From: Chryseobacterium indologenes
GTDB lineage: Bacteria > Bacteroidota > Bacteroidia > Flavobacteriales > Weeksellaceae
Assembly: GCA_001013295.1 (NCBI GenBank)
Contig: LAZY01000023.1
Location: 62,001 to 126,000, forward strand
Direction of reading: 5' to 3'
Length of the DNA stretch: 64,000 nt
Shown: positions 25,356 through 34,926 of the stretch, in pieces
Layout: every line of letters starts with the position of its first letter
How positions within the stretch are numbered: the stretch's first letter is position 1
Program-made: the position numbers and the translations under genes
The notes under the pieces: model-generated
Databases searched by the model: none
The model's input: only the letters and a program-made list of their open reading frames with translations
Told to the model about the DNA's origin: nothing

Positions 25356-26222
25356 TTAGTCTTTAAGAATTTTTTGAGATACCGGCTGGTTGTTTACAGT
25401 ACCTGTTACAATGTAGTTTCCTTTTGCCAATTCAGCAACATTTACTGTTCCGTTTTGTTTTACAGAAGCTTCTTTTATCAGCTGTCCGAACATGTTGAAA
25501 ACTTTTACATCTTTAACGTCTGCACCGAAAGTAATTTCGTTGTTTTTAACGAAAGAGTTTTTCACAAAATTTGCTGGTTTTGCGTTTTTAGATTCTACAA
25601 CCGCTAAACTTCCCATCGTTGAGTTCTCAGGAGTAGGAGCTGTTTTAGTGAAATCTGCACCATTATTGTTAGTATCAGCACCATTTCTCGTAATAGAAGA
25701 ATTATTATCTAAAGCAGGAGCTGCTGCTGTCCCTTCAAATGAAGTAGCATTTCCATATCCCACAAAATCAAGAACATGAGCATTTGTAGGTGCAGTAGTT
25801 TGAATAACGCCGTTTGTCAAAGCAACCTTACCATTAACAGCAGAAAAATTCATTCCTCCTGGATAACTAGTACCAGAGGTAATATTGGTATTACTTACGA
25901 CCTGGAAATCAGCTGTTGGAAGAGCTATTCCATTAGCATTAGCTGGGTTTGCCACCATTTCTATTAAATACTTTTGTCCTGGCGCTAAAGTAATAGAAGG
26001 TAATGCTGCATAATTATTAAACGTTCCTGTATTAGATGCATACTGTATTGTCGCATTAGATATTGTAGCGGTAGCAGATCCCAGATTAATCAATTCAACA
26101 TAATCATTCTTATAGGCTGTTGCTGAACTACCTCCAGCACCGTACACCTCATTGATTACAATCTGAGCATTCATTAATGCCGTAGCGGAAACTAGTCCCA
26201 AAATAGTAAAGATCTTTTTCAT
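25356..26222 (-). CDS. T9SS cargo protein with lamin-tail-like domain (2)
   Basis: 288 aa. Signal peptide ends MNAQ. IVINEVYGAGGSSATAYKNDYVEL is the canonical LTD start, followed by asparagine/threonine/glycine-rich beta regions. The C-terminus (VKVFNMFGQLIKEASVKQNG..., KGNYIVTGTVNNQPVSQKILKD) is a T9SS type A tail. It is preceded and followed by cargo genes of the same tail type, each with its own terminator, so they are likely separate transcripts. Confidence 0.87.
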   Translation of the reverse strand: MKKIFTILGLVSATALMNAQIVINEVYGAGGSSATAYKNDYVELINLGSATATISNATIQYASNTGTFNNYAALPSITLAPGQKYLIEMVANPANANGIALPTADFQVVSNTNITSGTSYPGGMNFSAVNGKVALTNGVIQTTAPTNAHVLDFVGYGNATSFEGTAAAPALDNNSSITRNGADTNNNGADFTKTAPTPENSTMGSLAVVESKNAKPANFVKNSFVKNNEITFGADVKDVKVFNMFGQLIKEASVKQNGTVNVAELAKGNYIVTGTVNNQPVSQKILKD

Positions 26223-26264
26223 GAATAATTTTTTTAAATATTTATGGAGTAAAACTACAAAAAA

Positions 26265-26289
26265 AACGCCATTAAACTTTAATGGCGTT
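26265..26289 (-). terminator. Terminator after third T9SS cargo gene
   Basis: AACGCCATT pairs with AATGGCGTT, extended by TAAA/TTTA. On the minus strand it runs into TTTTTTTTG. Confidence 0.85.
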
Positions 26290-26314
26290 ATATATTTAAC
26301 AATTAGTTAATTAA

Positions 26315-27049
26315 CTATTTTTTAATTACTTTTTCAGAAACGTTTTTACCGTTTACAGTTCCTGTTACAATATAAGTTCCTTGTTGAAGATCAGCAACAT
26401 TTAAAGACTGATTCTCAGAAACAGCAGCTGTTTTTACAACCTGACCTGCCATATTGAAAACTTTAACATCAGACTTAGCTCCGAAAGTAATGTCATTATT
26501 TACAATAGTATTTTTAACAAATACTTTTTTAGTTCCTTTAGCTTCTATTGTTCCTAAAGTTCCCGCTGCCGTCCAAGAAACATCATCCAAAACAATTTGT
26601 CTACTTCCTGTAGATCTAAACTCGATTACAACATCTCCAGAAACATTTGCAGTTAAAGTTCTAGTATAATTTGTATTCATAGCATCTAATGCATACGAAT
26701 CATACATTGTTCCATTAACATAAACTTGAATAGTTCTATTAGCTGCTGTACCGGAAGTAAAATAAGACCTAACCGTATATGTAATATCTCCCACTCCAGC
26801 TGATCCAGAATTTGCTTTTACGTTTCTAGTACCTGAAGAATCAAAACCAATAGAAGTTCCTGTAACATTATCTGTAGATGTAACTTTTCTTGCCCCACTA
26901 AAATTCCATGTAACACTATTGTCACCAACAAAATTACCAGAAGTATAGCCACTAGCCGAAGCACTTAAATTAGTGAAAGATTCTGAACCTTGGGCCGATA
27001 ATGAAGTAGTAAGAATAGCAACAGCCAATAACGAATAAAGTTTTTTCAT
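26315..27049 (-). CDS. T9SS cargo protein, 244 aa
   Basis: 244 aa. Signal peptide MKKLYSLLAVAILTTSLSAQ. The middle (residues 20-165) is a beta-rich domain with RTIQVYVNGTMYDS and RQIVLDDVSWTAAGT, as in secreted endonuclease-associated or carbohydrate-binding sandwiches. The C-terminus has the type A sorting tail VKVFNMAGQVVKTAAV... ending GTYIVTGTVNGKNVSEKVIKK. It shares only the tail with its two downstream neighbours. Confidence 0.82.
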   Translation of the reverse strand: MKKLYSLLAVAILTTSLSAQGSESFTNLSASASGYTSGNFVGDNSVTWNFSGARKVTSTDNVTGTSIGFDSSGTRNVKANSGSAGVGDITYTVRSYFTSGTAANRTIQVYVNGTMYDSYALDAMNTNYTRTLTANVSGDVVIEFRSTGSRQIVLDDVSWTAAGTLGTIEAKGTKKVFVKNTIVNNDITFGAKSDVKVFNMAGQVVKTAAVSENQSLNVADLQQGTYIVTGTVNGKNVSEKVIKK

Positions 27050-27199
27050 GATTTAAAAATTTTTGTTATTAATAATTTCGGGGCTAAATTACATTTAATT
27101 TTTTTGACCTCACAATATTTGGGTTAAATTTCTGTTAATAATAGTTGATCTGGTCGTGTTAACATTTTTTAATTATTTTTACGCATTATTTTTCAGGAC

Positions 27200-30100
27200 T
27201 TGCGGAATTTTATTATCCTAATCGTATTTTTTTTCTTAGGCATATTTTCAGGAAATGCTCAGGTATTTTCATGGAAAAATCCTAACGTCCCTGAAGACAG
27301 CATAAAAAGAGACAGTATACTTGCTGCAAGGCTTGAACAGGATCTTTTTGTAAAAGACACTCTGGATTTTATAAGAACTAATAATAAGATTCTCATTGAT
27401 GAAGCTGTATTGGCTAAAAATGACAAAAAAAGATTCTTAGGAGAGCTGAATTCTAAAGGATCTATTATCAGGGGAATTACTTTCGGTAATAATCAGGGAC
27501 AGTCTGTACAGAGTTCCATGGATCTTCAGATTTCCGGAAGGCTTTCCAAAGATGTTACCATTCTGGCGAGTATCTCAGACCACAACCTGCCTATTCAGGC
27601 TGATGGATACACTCAGACCTTAGAGGAATTCGATAAGATCTATATGCAGCTTAATATTAAGGAAAAGTCGATTCTCAGAGCCGGGCACCTTGATCTTGTA
27701 GAAGCTAAAAACTATTTTGCCAAGTACCAGCGAAGAAGTATGGGAATCCAGTTTCAGACAGAAATTGGTAAAGACAATAAAACATTTGTAGATATTTCCG
27801 CTGGGGTTGCGCGAAGTGAATTTCACAGAATTCGTTTTCAGGGGGTTGAAGGAAACCAGGGACCTTACCGTCTGACGGGTAAAAACGGGGAACAGTTTAT
27901 AACCCTTATCTCCGGATCTGAACAGGTCTTCATTGACGGAATCTTAATGAAACGGGGAGAAAACCAGGATTATATCATTAATTATAACACCGGTGAGGTT
28001 ACCTTTACCAGCTTCCGCCCTATTTTCCAACAGAATTTCATTACAATTTCCTATAACTACGCCAACAGGAACTATTCAAGATATTTGTTTACAGGGAAGC
28101 TTGAACATCAGCGAGAAAGATTCAAAGTGGGTCTTAACTGGTTCATGGAAAATGATAACAAAAATGCACCACTTGCGTTGAGTCTTTCTAAGGAAGATGA
28201 ACAGATTTTAGCAGAAGCAGGAAATGATCCTAATCTGATGTACGCCCCATCGGGAGTGATTACCGAATATGATGTCAATAAAATTTTATACCGTTTAAAT
28301 CCGGCCGGAAATTATGAATTTTCCACAGATTCCAGCTTAACACTTTATCAGGTTTCGTTTACTTATTTCGGGGTTAATCTGGGAGATTATAAAATAGCAC
28401 AAACGACCAATAACGGAAGAGTTTTTCAATATGTAGGCCCTAATCAGGGAGATTACAGAGCGGTAAGAAAACTTCCTTCCCCTCAGAAGTCTCAGGTATA
28501 CTCTTTAAATTCAGAATATTTACTGAATGACGGGAAAATAGGGGCTGACATTTCTCTTAGCAACTACGATGTCAATCTGTTTTCTTCAAAGGATTCTGAT
28601 CAGAACATCGGGTATGCATGGCGTATTTTTGGAAATAAAAGTTTTACCAAAAATGCATGGAAAGGAACGCCTAGCTTTGAATACCAATATATAGATAAAC
28701 AATTCCATATTCTGGACCGTATCAATGATGTGGAATTCTCAAGAGACTTCAACTTAGCCCAGGAATTTAATAAGAAGACCCAAAACAGATTTATTTTCAG
28801 TTTTTTGAATAAATGGAATAATAAATCTACCTTAAATTATCGTGTCAATTATCTTAACGAGCAAAACTCATATAAAGGGATTAAAAACGACTTGGACTTC
28901 GGATGGATTACCGGAAAATTCTTTACCAAAGGAAATTTATCTTATCTGAATACCAATGCCACCCTTCAGGATACCAAATTTATTCGTGGTGGAATCTCCA
29001 CAGAATTTGCCGGTAAAAAAGGAAGCTGGACCATCGGGGGAAGTATGGAACACAATGAAAAGAAATATAATGACACTCAACTTATGGATGTCACAAGTTT
29101 CAGCTGGAAAGAAATTTTCCTGCAAAAGAAAATCGGAGACAGCACCCGTACTAAATTATTGGCAAAAGTCTACATGAGAGACAATGACTCTGTGCGTGAC
29201 AACAGACTTCAGAATATGAACAATATTCTTGGGTTCATGGCAGAAAGCCAGATCATCAAAACGGAAAGAACCACCTTGAATGCTTTGATTCACTACAGAA
29301 AGTTTTTTTATTCTGGAGCGGAAGGGGATGTGAGCAGAAACAACGATTTTGTTGTGGGGAATATTCTCTACAATCAGCAGCTTTTCAGAAACGGGATGCG
29401 CCTTCAGGCATTTTATGAGCTTGGTAACGGACAGGAAGCACAAAGAGAATTCCAATACATAAAGGTAACGGATGGGCAGGGAATCTATAAATGGACGGAT
29501 TACAATGGAGATGGTATTCAGCAGCTCGATGAATTTGAAATTGCCGAATATTCCGATTTAGCCAAATACATCCGGGTTTATACCAATTCGGTTAGATATA
29601 TTCCGTCCAATAAAAATAAACTGCAGCTGGCTTTATTCGTTAATCCTGCTATTGTTTTCAATTCAGAAAATGCTTTCTTGAAACGTTGGAACTTCAATAT
29701 TTCATTAAATTCCCAAAACTCGTTCTATAAAAAAGATAAAGTTCTGGTTCTGAATCCTTTTGAAAAAAACAGTGATCAGATCCTTAAAAATCAAAATATT
29801 CTTACCTCTGTACAATTCAACCCTACGGATAAATCAGGATGGAATGGAAATTACCGGATGATCATCAATGATAACCTGATCAATGCGAACTTCAGTAATG
29901 AGGAACGTGAGCAGACTTCCCACTTCCTCAATATCGGATATTGGTTCAATAAAGAATTCAGAGTTGACTGGGAAAATTCCGTACATGATATAAAAAACTC
30001 TTCTCAGCTATTTGCGACCAGAGATTACCGTCTCAATAATTTTGAAACCAAACCTAAAGCTACCTACAAATTCACCGACGCAATTCAGGCTGAGCTTTCT

Positions 30101-30424
30101 TCCGCTTTCCGCCAAAAACAGAGAATAGATGGTGAAGAGCTCCTGAAAGCTTTTGATGTTACCGGAACCATCCAATGGGAGCGTAGAAAAACGTCTATCC
30201 GTGGGAATTTCTCTTTTATCAGCAACAACTTTACCGGAAACAATTTCAGTATTGTAGGAAACCAGATGCTTGATGGTCTGAAACCAGGGAAAAACCAGGT
30301 ATGGAGTGTATTTATCCAACAGGCGATCAACTCTTTCATCCAGTTGAATCTAAACTATGAAGGTCGAAATTCCGGTGACAGAACCATCCACATTGGAAGT
30401 ATGCAGGTAAAAGCAAGCTTCTAG
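27200..30424 (+). CDS. Giant outer-membrane beta-barrel protein
   Basis: 1074 aa from TTG, with signal peptide MRNFIILIVFFFLGIFSGNAQ. GEQFITLISGSEQVFIDGILMKRGE and DYIINYNTGEVTFTS (about 230-270) form a motif common in large Bacteroidota outer-membrane proteins. The remainder is dense in alternating aromatic strands. DYNGDGIQQLDEFE near 770 looks like a calcium-binding loop. The C-terminal residue is Phe (ASF), as in many outer-membrane barrels. Function unknown; it does not resemble a TonB receptor. Confidence 0.72.
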   Translation: MRNFIILIVFFFLGIFSGNAQVFSWKNPNVPEDSIKRDSILAARLEQDLFVKDTLDFIRTNNKILIDEAVLAKNDKKRFLGELNSKGSIIRGITFGNNQGQSVQSSMDLQISGRLSKDVTILASISDHNLPIQADGYTQTLEEFDKIYMQLNIKEKSILRAGHLDLVEAKNYFAKYQRRSMGIQFQTEIGKDNKTFVDISAGVARSEFHRIRFQGVEGNQGPYRLTGKNGEQFITLISGSEQVFIDGILMKRGENQDYIINYNTGEVTFTSFRPIFQQNFITISYNYANRNYSRYLFTGKLEHQRERFKVGLNWFMENDNKNAPLALSLSKEDEQILAEAGNDPNLMYAPSGVITEYDVNKILYRLNPAGNYEFSTDSSLTLYQVSFTYFGVNLGDYKIAQTTNNGRVFQYVGPNQGDYRAVRKLPSPQKSQVYSLNSEYLLNDGKIGADISLSNYDVNLFSSKDSDQNIGYAWRIFGNKSFTKNAWKGTPSFEYQYIDKQFHILDRINDVEFSRDFNLAQEFNKKTQNRFIFSFLNKWNNKSTLNYRVNYLNEQNSYKGIKNDLDFGWITGKFFTKGNLSYLNTNATLQDTKFIRGGISTEFAGKKGSWTIGGSMEHNEKKYNDTQLMDVTSFSWKEIFLQKKIGDSTRTKLLAKVYMRDNDSVRDNRLQNMNNILGFMAESQIIKTERTTLNALIHYRKFFYSGAEGDVSRNNDFVVGNILYNQQLFRNGMRLQAFYELGNGQEAQREFQYIKVTDGQGIYKWTDYNGDGIQQLDEFEIAEYSDLAKYIRVYTNSVRYIPSNKNKLQLALFVNPAIVFNSENAFLKRWNFNISLNSQNSFYKKDKVLVLNPFEKNSDQILKNQNILTSVQFNPTDKSGWNGNYRMIINDNLINANFSNEEREQTSHFLNIGYWFNKEFRVDWENSVHDIKNSSQLFATRDYRLNNFETKPKATYKFTDAIQAELSSAFRQKQRIDGEELLKAFDVTGTIQWERRKTSIRGNFSFISNNFTGNNFSIVGNQMLDGLKPGKNQVWSVFIQQAINSFIQLNLNYEGRNSGDRTIHIGSMQVKASF

Positions 30425-30430
30425 GATTAA

Positions 30431-30493
30431 AGGTTTAAGGTTTAAGGTTTAAGGTTTAAGGTTTAAGGTTTAAGGTTTAAGGTTTAAGGTTTA
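30431..30493. repeat. Nine tandem AGGTTTA heptamers
   Basis: Nine exact head-to-tail copies of AGGTTTA start seven bases after the stop of the giant outer-membrane gene. A low-complexity C/T-rich stretch with ACTCTCCC and CTCAAACCC words follows up to about 30590. Confidence 0.95.
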
Positions 30494-30631
30494 AAATTAG
30501 TTATTTCTTATGAACTCCTTTTCTCCGCAATACTCTAGTACTCTCCCACCCTCAAACCCTCTCTCCAAAGCTCTCAAACTCACCCATCACATCAATAGAT
30601 AATATCATACTTCCGGATATTTAGAATTTTG

Positions 30632-30639
30632 TAAATTTG
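30632..30639 (+). promoter_or_regulatory. -7 element directly before dusB
   Basis: TAAATTTG ends 5 nt before the ATG, predicting a transcript that starts at the A of the start codon. Confidence 0.55.
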
Positions 30640-30643
30640 CACC

Positions 30644-31639
30644 ATGATAAAAATAGGCAACATAGAACTGCCGGAATTTCCACTTTTGCTGGCTCCGATG
30701 GAAGACGTAAGTGATCCTCCGTTCAGACGTTTGTGTAAAATGCATGGTGCAGACCTGATGTATTCGGAATTTATTTCTTCCGAAGGCTTAATTCGTGATG
30801 CGATCAAGAGCCGTAAGAAGCTGGATATTTTCGATTATGAAAGACCAGTTGGGATCCAGATTTTTGGAGGTGACGAAGAGGCTATGGCCATGTCTGCCAG
30901 AATCGTGGAAACAGTAAACCCTGATCTTGTTGATATTAATTTTGGATGCCCGGTAAAAAAAGTGGTGTGCAAAGGAGCAGGAGCAGGAGTATTGAAAGAT
31001 ATTGATCTGATGGTTCGTCTTACAAAAGCTGTTGTAAGCTCCACTCACCTGCCTGTAACTGTGAAAACCCGTTTAGGATGGGACAGTACCAGCATCAATA
31101 TTGATGAAGTAGCAGAACGTTTACAGGAAACAGGAATCAAAGCATTGACTATCCATGCCAGAACACGTGCACAGATGTACAAAGGGGAGGCAGACTGGGA
31201 ACATATTTCAAGAATCAAACAAAATCCTAATATTGAAATTCCAATTTTTGGAAACGGTGATATAGACTCTCCGGAAAAAGCATTGGCTTACAAGCAGAAA
31301 TATGCATGTGACGGAATTATGATCGGGCGTGCAGCAATTGGGTATCCTTGGATTTTTAATGAAATCAAGCATTTCTTTAAAACAGGTGAGCATTTGCCGG
31401 AGCCTACGATTTCTGACCGATTACTTGCCGTACGTCAACATGCGGAATGGAGTGCAGAATGGAAAGGAGAAAGACTGGGTCTGGTAGAAATGAGACAGCA
31501 TTACAGCAATTATTTCAGAGGGATCCCTCACTTTAAAGAGTTCAGAAAAAAATTCCTGGAGGTTTTCACTTTGGAAGAAATGAATAGCCTGATCAAAGAA
31601 ACCCAACAGTTTTACGAAGAGTATCAGGAACAGGTATAA
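30644..31639 (+). CDS. dusB: tRNA-dihydrouridine synthase
   Basis: 331 aa FMN enzyme reducing uridines in the tRNA D-loop with NADPH. LLAPMEDVSDPPFRRLC begins the TIM barrel, and DINFGCPVKKVVCKGAGAGVL carries the catalytic cysteine (second C, near residue 107). RTRAQMYKGEADWE and GNGDIDSPEKAL are family-typical. C-terminal helical tRNA-binding part from about 245. Length and motifs fit DusB; a strong terminator follows. Confidence 0.93.
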   Translation: MIKIGNIELPEFPLLLAPMEDVSDPPFRRLCKMHGADLMYSEFISSEGLIRDAIKSRKKLDIFDYERPVGIQIFGGDEEAMAMSARIVETVNPDLVDINFGCPVKKVVCKGAGAGVLKDIDLMVRLTKAVVSSTHLPVTVKTRLGWDSTSINIDEVAERLQETGIKALTIHARTRAQMYKGEADWEHISRIKQNPNIEIPIFGNGDIDSPEKALAYKQKYACDGIMIGRAAIGYPWIFNEIKHFFKTGEHLPEPTISDRLLAVRQHAEWSAEWKGERLGLVEMRQHYSNYFRGIPHFKEFRKKFLEVFTLEEMNSLIKETQQFYEEYQEQV

Positions 31640-31642
31640 AAC

Positions 31643-31674
31643 AAAAAACCATCAAATAATTTGATGGTTTTTTT
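31643..31674. terminator. Bidirectional terminator between dusB and deoC
   Basis: AAAAAACCATCAAAT pairs with ATTTGATGGTTTTTT, with T-runs on both strands between convergent genes. Confidence 0.9.
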
Positions 31675-31692
31675 ATTTTCTGAATATAGATT

Positions 31693-32436
31693 CTAATATC
31701 CTTCTGAAGTAGATTCATCTTTGATCAAAGCCAATGCTGAAGAGGTTCCGATTCTTTTTACTCCCATGCTGATCATTTTTTCAGCATCTTCAGGTGTTCT
31801 TACGCCTCCGGCAGCTTTTACAGGAAGTTTTCCTGCGTTATCCAGCATGATTCTTATTCCTTCGAATGTTGCTCCGTTAGGTTTTCCACCTGTAGTTTGA
31901 TAGAAACCTGTTGAAGATTTCACAAAAATATGGGGAAAATCATTCTCAGAGAAATTCTCTTCTGCCCAGGCTGCAATATTTTTGGTAAGATCTGCAATCT
32001 GAGTATCAGTTAGGGCAGCAATCTCAATGATCCACTTTGTAATTTTGTGGCTCGCCAATCCCAATCTGGTACATTCTACAAATTCTTTTTTTACCAGTGC
32101 AATATCACCCTGAAGATAGGCTTGGTAATTGATTACAAAATCCAGTTCATCAGCTCCGTCTTCAATTGCTTTCGAAGCTTCTGCAAGTTTTTCTTCAACG
32201 GTATAGGTTCCTTCATGGAAACCAATTACCGTTCCTACTGCAACATTTGAATTTCTTTCCTGAATATATTTCTTGATCTCCGCTACATAATCAGGGCGGA
32301 TCATTACGGCAAAAATACCATTATCAATCGCTTCCTGAGCAAGTTCTTTATCTTTCTGAAGTGTTTCTTCATTGGAAATACCTGATTGTTCCGGTGTTTT
32401 CAGGTAAGTTGAATCCAAATATTGGGCTATGTTCAT
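31693..32436 (-). CDS. deoC: Deoxyribose-phosphate aldolase
   Basis: 247 aa. It cleaves 2-deoxyribose-5-phosphate to acetaldehyde and glyceraldehyde-3-phosphate via a Schiff-base lysine. The lysine motif FVKSSTGFYQTTGG is near residue 166, and VKAAGGVRTPEDAEKMI near 200 is typical. It begins 4 nt after the Lrp-type regulator stops, so the two are very probably one transcript. The Lrp-deoC link suggests regulation by a small effector, which is unproven. Confidence 0.95.
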   Translation of the reverse strand: MNIAQYLDSTYLKTPEQSGISNEETLQKDKELAQEAIDNGIFAVMIRPDYVAEIKKYIQERNSNVAVGTVIGFHEGTYTVEEKLAEASKAIEDGADELDFVINYQAYLQGDIALVKKEFVECTRLGLASHKITKWIIEIAALTDTQIADLTKNIAAWAEENFSENDFPHIFVKSSTGFYQTTGGKPNGATFEGIRIMLDNAGKLPVKAAGGVRTPEDAEKMISMGVKRIGTSSALALIKDESTSEGY

Positions 32437-32440
32437 ATCG

Positions 32441-32911
32441 TTATACTTTCAATTGTCTGTAAATACCTTGTTCTAAAGAAATAAAGGTTTCTGTTCTTGT
32501 TACTCCTTTCAGTTTCTGAAGTTTATTCAGGATCTGCATAAGGTGATCATTATCTTTACACAGAACTTTCAGGAAAATAGTATAGTTTCCTGTAGTGTAA
32601 TGGGCTTCCACCACTTCATTGATGTCATGCAAAGATTTTACCACGTCTGGGTAATGGCTTGGCTGATCCAGAAACACACCGATATAAGAGATGACCTTAT
32701 ACCCGATTTTTTTAGGATTAAGGAATGAAATAGAATTTTCAATCACTCCTGCGTGTTCCAGTTTTTTAATTCTTTGGTGTACCGCGGTAGTCGAAATTCC
32801 GACATTTTTCGAAATGTGAGCTAAAGAAGTTTTAGCATTATCCATCAGCATGTAGATGATTTCCTTGTCAATCGAATCTAAATGATAGCTTGTGTTGCTC
32901 GAATTTTTCAT
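32441..32911 (-). CDS. Lrp/AsnC family transcriptional regulator
   Basis: 156 aa. The N-terminal winged helix reads IDKEIIYMLMDNAKTSLAHISKNVGISTTAVHQRIKKLE-like sequence (about residues 13-55), a textbook Lrp/AsnC DNA-binding domain. A C-terminal RAM ligand-binding domain follows (ISYIGVFLD..., VVEAHYTTGNYTIFLKV). It lies immediately upstream of deoC and downstream of a nuclease gene. Self-regulation and control of deoC are inferred from position. Confidence 0.92.
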   Translation of the reverse strand: MKNSSNTSYHLDSIDKEIIYMLMDNAKTSLAHISKNVGISTTAVHQRIKKLEHAGVIENSISFLNPKKIGYKVISYIGVFLDQPSHYPDVVKSLHDINEVVEAHYTTGNYTIFLKVLCKDNDHLMQILNKLQKLKGVTRTETFISLEQGIYRQLKV

Positions 32912-32939
32912 TTTCTACTTTTTTATTATTTATGTTTTT

Positions 32940-33881
32940 TTACTGTAAGCTTTTAAATGTTACAAAAACCGGAAAATGATCGCTATATCCGCCCAAATAC
33001 CGTGTACCGGCATAAGTTCGGAAAGGTCGTCCTTCAAAATTTCTGGTTCTGCTGCTGATTTTTTCAGAATTGAATATATGCGCATCCTGAAAAGCCAGAG
33101 TCTTATTGTCTAGAAGAGATCTCGACATGATGATCTGATCATACAGCAATCCAGATTTATAATGAAAAGTAGAATAATTTCTTGTAGAAAACAACTGTTG
33201 AAAAGGGTTCATTAGAACCTTCTCATGATCGTTGTCATAGAGAATTTGCACTAAATTTTCATCATCCGGGTTTTCGTTAAAGTCACCACACAATATGACA
33301 TGTTCCTTGTCTGTATCTACAATTTTCATGATCCGCTCGCGGACCTCGTTCAATATAAAGGCTCTTTTGGGTTTATTGATATCTTTCTCGCGCTTAGAGG
33401 GAAGATGGGCGATAAAGACATTAATAATCTCCTCTTTATATTTAATTTTTGAAAAAAGCACATCTCTGGTTGTGTCGTAATTTCCAGTGTTTTTATTTTC
33501 TATTTCAAAAAAGAAAGTAATGGTTTCGGAATCGATGACCTCTACTTTATTTTTATCATATAACATGGCTACATCTACTTTTCTTTCATCCATAGAATTG
33601 TAATGTACAATTCCATATTGTGAATGAAAAGGTTCCAGCTCTACAAGGTCTTCCAAAACTTTCCTTCCGGAAACTTCGGATAAACCAATAATAAACGGCA
33701 ATACGCCGTTCTCCTCCTTCATCAACTGAAATACGTGTGAGATTTTAAAAATCTTATTTTGGTATCTCTTTTCATCCCAATTCCTTAAGCCTGACCGGGT
33801 AGGATCTAAATGGTGTACAGGTTTCGGATCGGGTAAAAATAAATTTTCAACATTATAAAAAGAGAACAGTTCCATCAACAT
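32940..33881 (-). CDS. Endonuclease/exonuclease/phosphatase family protein
   Basis: 313 aa. MELFSFYNVENLF is the usual EEP N-terminus with the Asn and first metal-site residues; VILCGDFNENPDD supplies the GDFN motif, and GGYSDHFPVFVTF the final SDH motif. These are the metal-binding and catalytic elements of EEP hydrolases. No signal peptide. Substrate could be nucleic acid or phosphoester. It is 28 nt upstream of the Lrp gene on the same strand. Confidence 0.88.
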   Translation of the reverse strand: MLMELFSFYNVENLFLPDPKPVHHLDPTRSGLRNWDEKRYQNKIFKISHVFQLMKEENGVLPFIIGLSEVSGRKVLEDLVELEPFHSQYGIVHYNSMDERKVDVAMLYDKNKVEVIDSETITFFFEIENKNTGNYDTTRDVLFSKIKYKEEIINVFIAHLPSKREKDINKPKRAFILNEVRERIMKIVDTDKEHVILCGDFNENPDDENLVQILYDNDHEKVLMNPFQQLFSTRNYSTFHYKSGLLYDQIIMSRSLLDNKTLAFQDAHIFNSEKISSRTRNFEGRPFRTYAGTRYLGGYSDHFPVFVTFKSLQ

Positions 33882-34254
33882 TAATTTCTATACTTTTATT
33901 TATTATGTTCTTTTTCTAAATATAAATTTATTATTCTTTTTTCAAATTTCATTGATTTCCCTACAATAGGTTAAAATCAATTTCCAACAAGAAACACTTC
34001 AAATATAACAAAAAACCTCAATAAAACCACTTATAGTGAATTAATTTTTCAAAAATTTCAATAATTTAACATATAATTCAAAATCGGAAAATACGTAAAT
34101 TTTAAAATAATGAAAATAAAATATTAATTTAAAACTAAAGTTATTGATAATTTCCTGTCCACGTACACATATAACAAATATTATTCCATTTATATGAACA
34201 ACAAATGGAATATATTAAATACATATGCTCAAGTAGGTATAGACAACTTCTTTA
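33882..34254. other. AT-rich intergenic stretch
   Basis: No coding frame is seen. TATTCCATTT (34182) and AAATGGAATA (34203) form a 10-bp stem that may end the ndh-trmD transcript on the minus strand, although its U-run is weak. Confidence 0.4.
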
Positions 34255-34926
34255 TTAAAGGAGATCAGGACGTTTTTCTCGGGTAATTCTTACTGCTTCT
34301 TCATGGCGCCATTCTTCTATTTTACCAAAATTTCCGCTCAGTAAAATTTTCGGAACGTCAAGTCCTTTATAACTCTCCGGTCTTGTATAAATGGGTGGTG
34401 ATAAAAGATCATCCTGAAAACTATCCGTTAAAGCACTTTGTTCATCATTCAAAACTCCCGGAAGCAATCTTATTATGGAGTCTGCAAGAACACAAGCCGC
34501 CAGTTCTCCTCCTGTGAGAACATAATCTCCTATCGAGATTTCTTTTGTAATATGAAGATCTCTTACTCTCTGATCTATTCCTTTATAGTGTCCGCAAAGA
34601 AAAATCAGATTTTCTTTTATAGAAAGAGAATTCGCTATTTTCTGATTTAAAGTAACTCCATCAGGCGTCAGATAGATGACTTCGTCATAATTTCGTTGAG
34701 ACTTCAACTCTGAAATACAATTGTCTAAAGGTTCCACCATCATCACCATTCCTGCACCACCGCCGTACGGTTCATCATCAATCTGTCTGTGCTTGTTGAT
34801 CGCCCAGTCTCTCAGGTGATGAAAATGTACTTCTGCCAGCCCTTTATCCATCGCTCTTTTCAAAATAGAGGTCTTAAACGGGCTTTCCATCAGCTCAGGA
34901 AGTACGCTTATTATATCAATTCTCAT
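34255..34926 (-). CDS. trmD: tRNA (guanine-37-N1)-methyltransferase
   Basis: 223 aa, full length. It methylates G37 next to the anticodon using SAM through a deep trefoil knot. [26 protein letters not shown] and the knot [12 protein letters not shown] and [13 protein letters not shown] motifs are present. Its ATG overlaps the stop of the NADH dehydrogenase gene (ATGA), so the two are translationally coupled. In most bacteria trmD lies with rplS and rimM, so this partner is unusual. Confidence 0.96.
   Translation of the reverse strand: MRIDIISVLPELMESPFKTSILKRAMDKGLAEVHFHHLRDWAINKHRQIDDEPYGGGAGMVMMVEPLDNCISELKSQRNYDEVIYLTPDGVTLNQKIANSLSIKENLIFLCGHYKGIDQRVRDLHITKEISIGDYVLTGGELAACVLADSIIRLLPGVLNDEQSALTDSFQDDLLSPPIYTRPESYKGLDVPKILLSGNFGKIEEWRHEEAVRITREKRPDLL

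Noticed and set aside
30431-30493. Heptamers considered as a true telomere or chromosome end
   Set aside because: They are short and flanked by ordinary genes on both sides.
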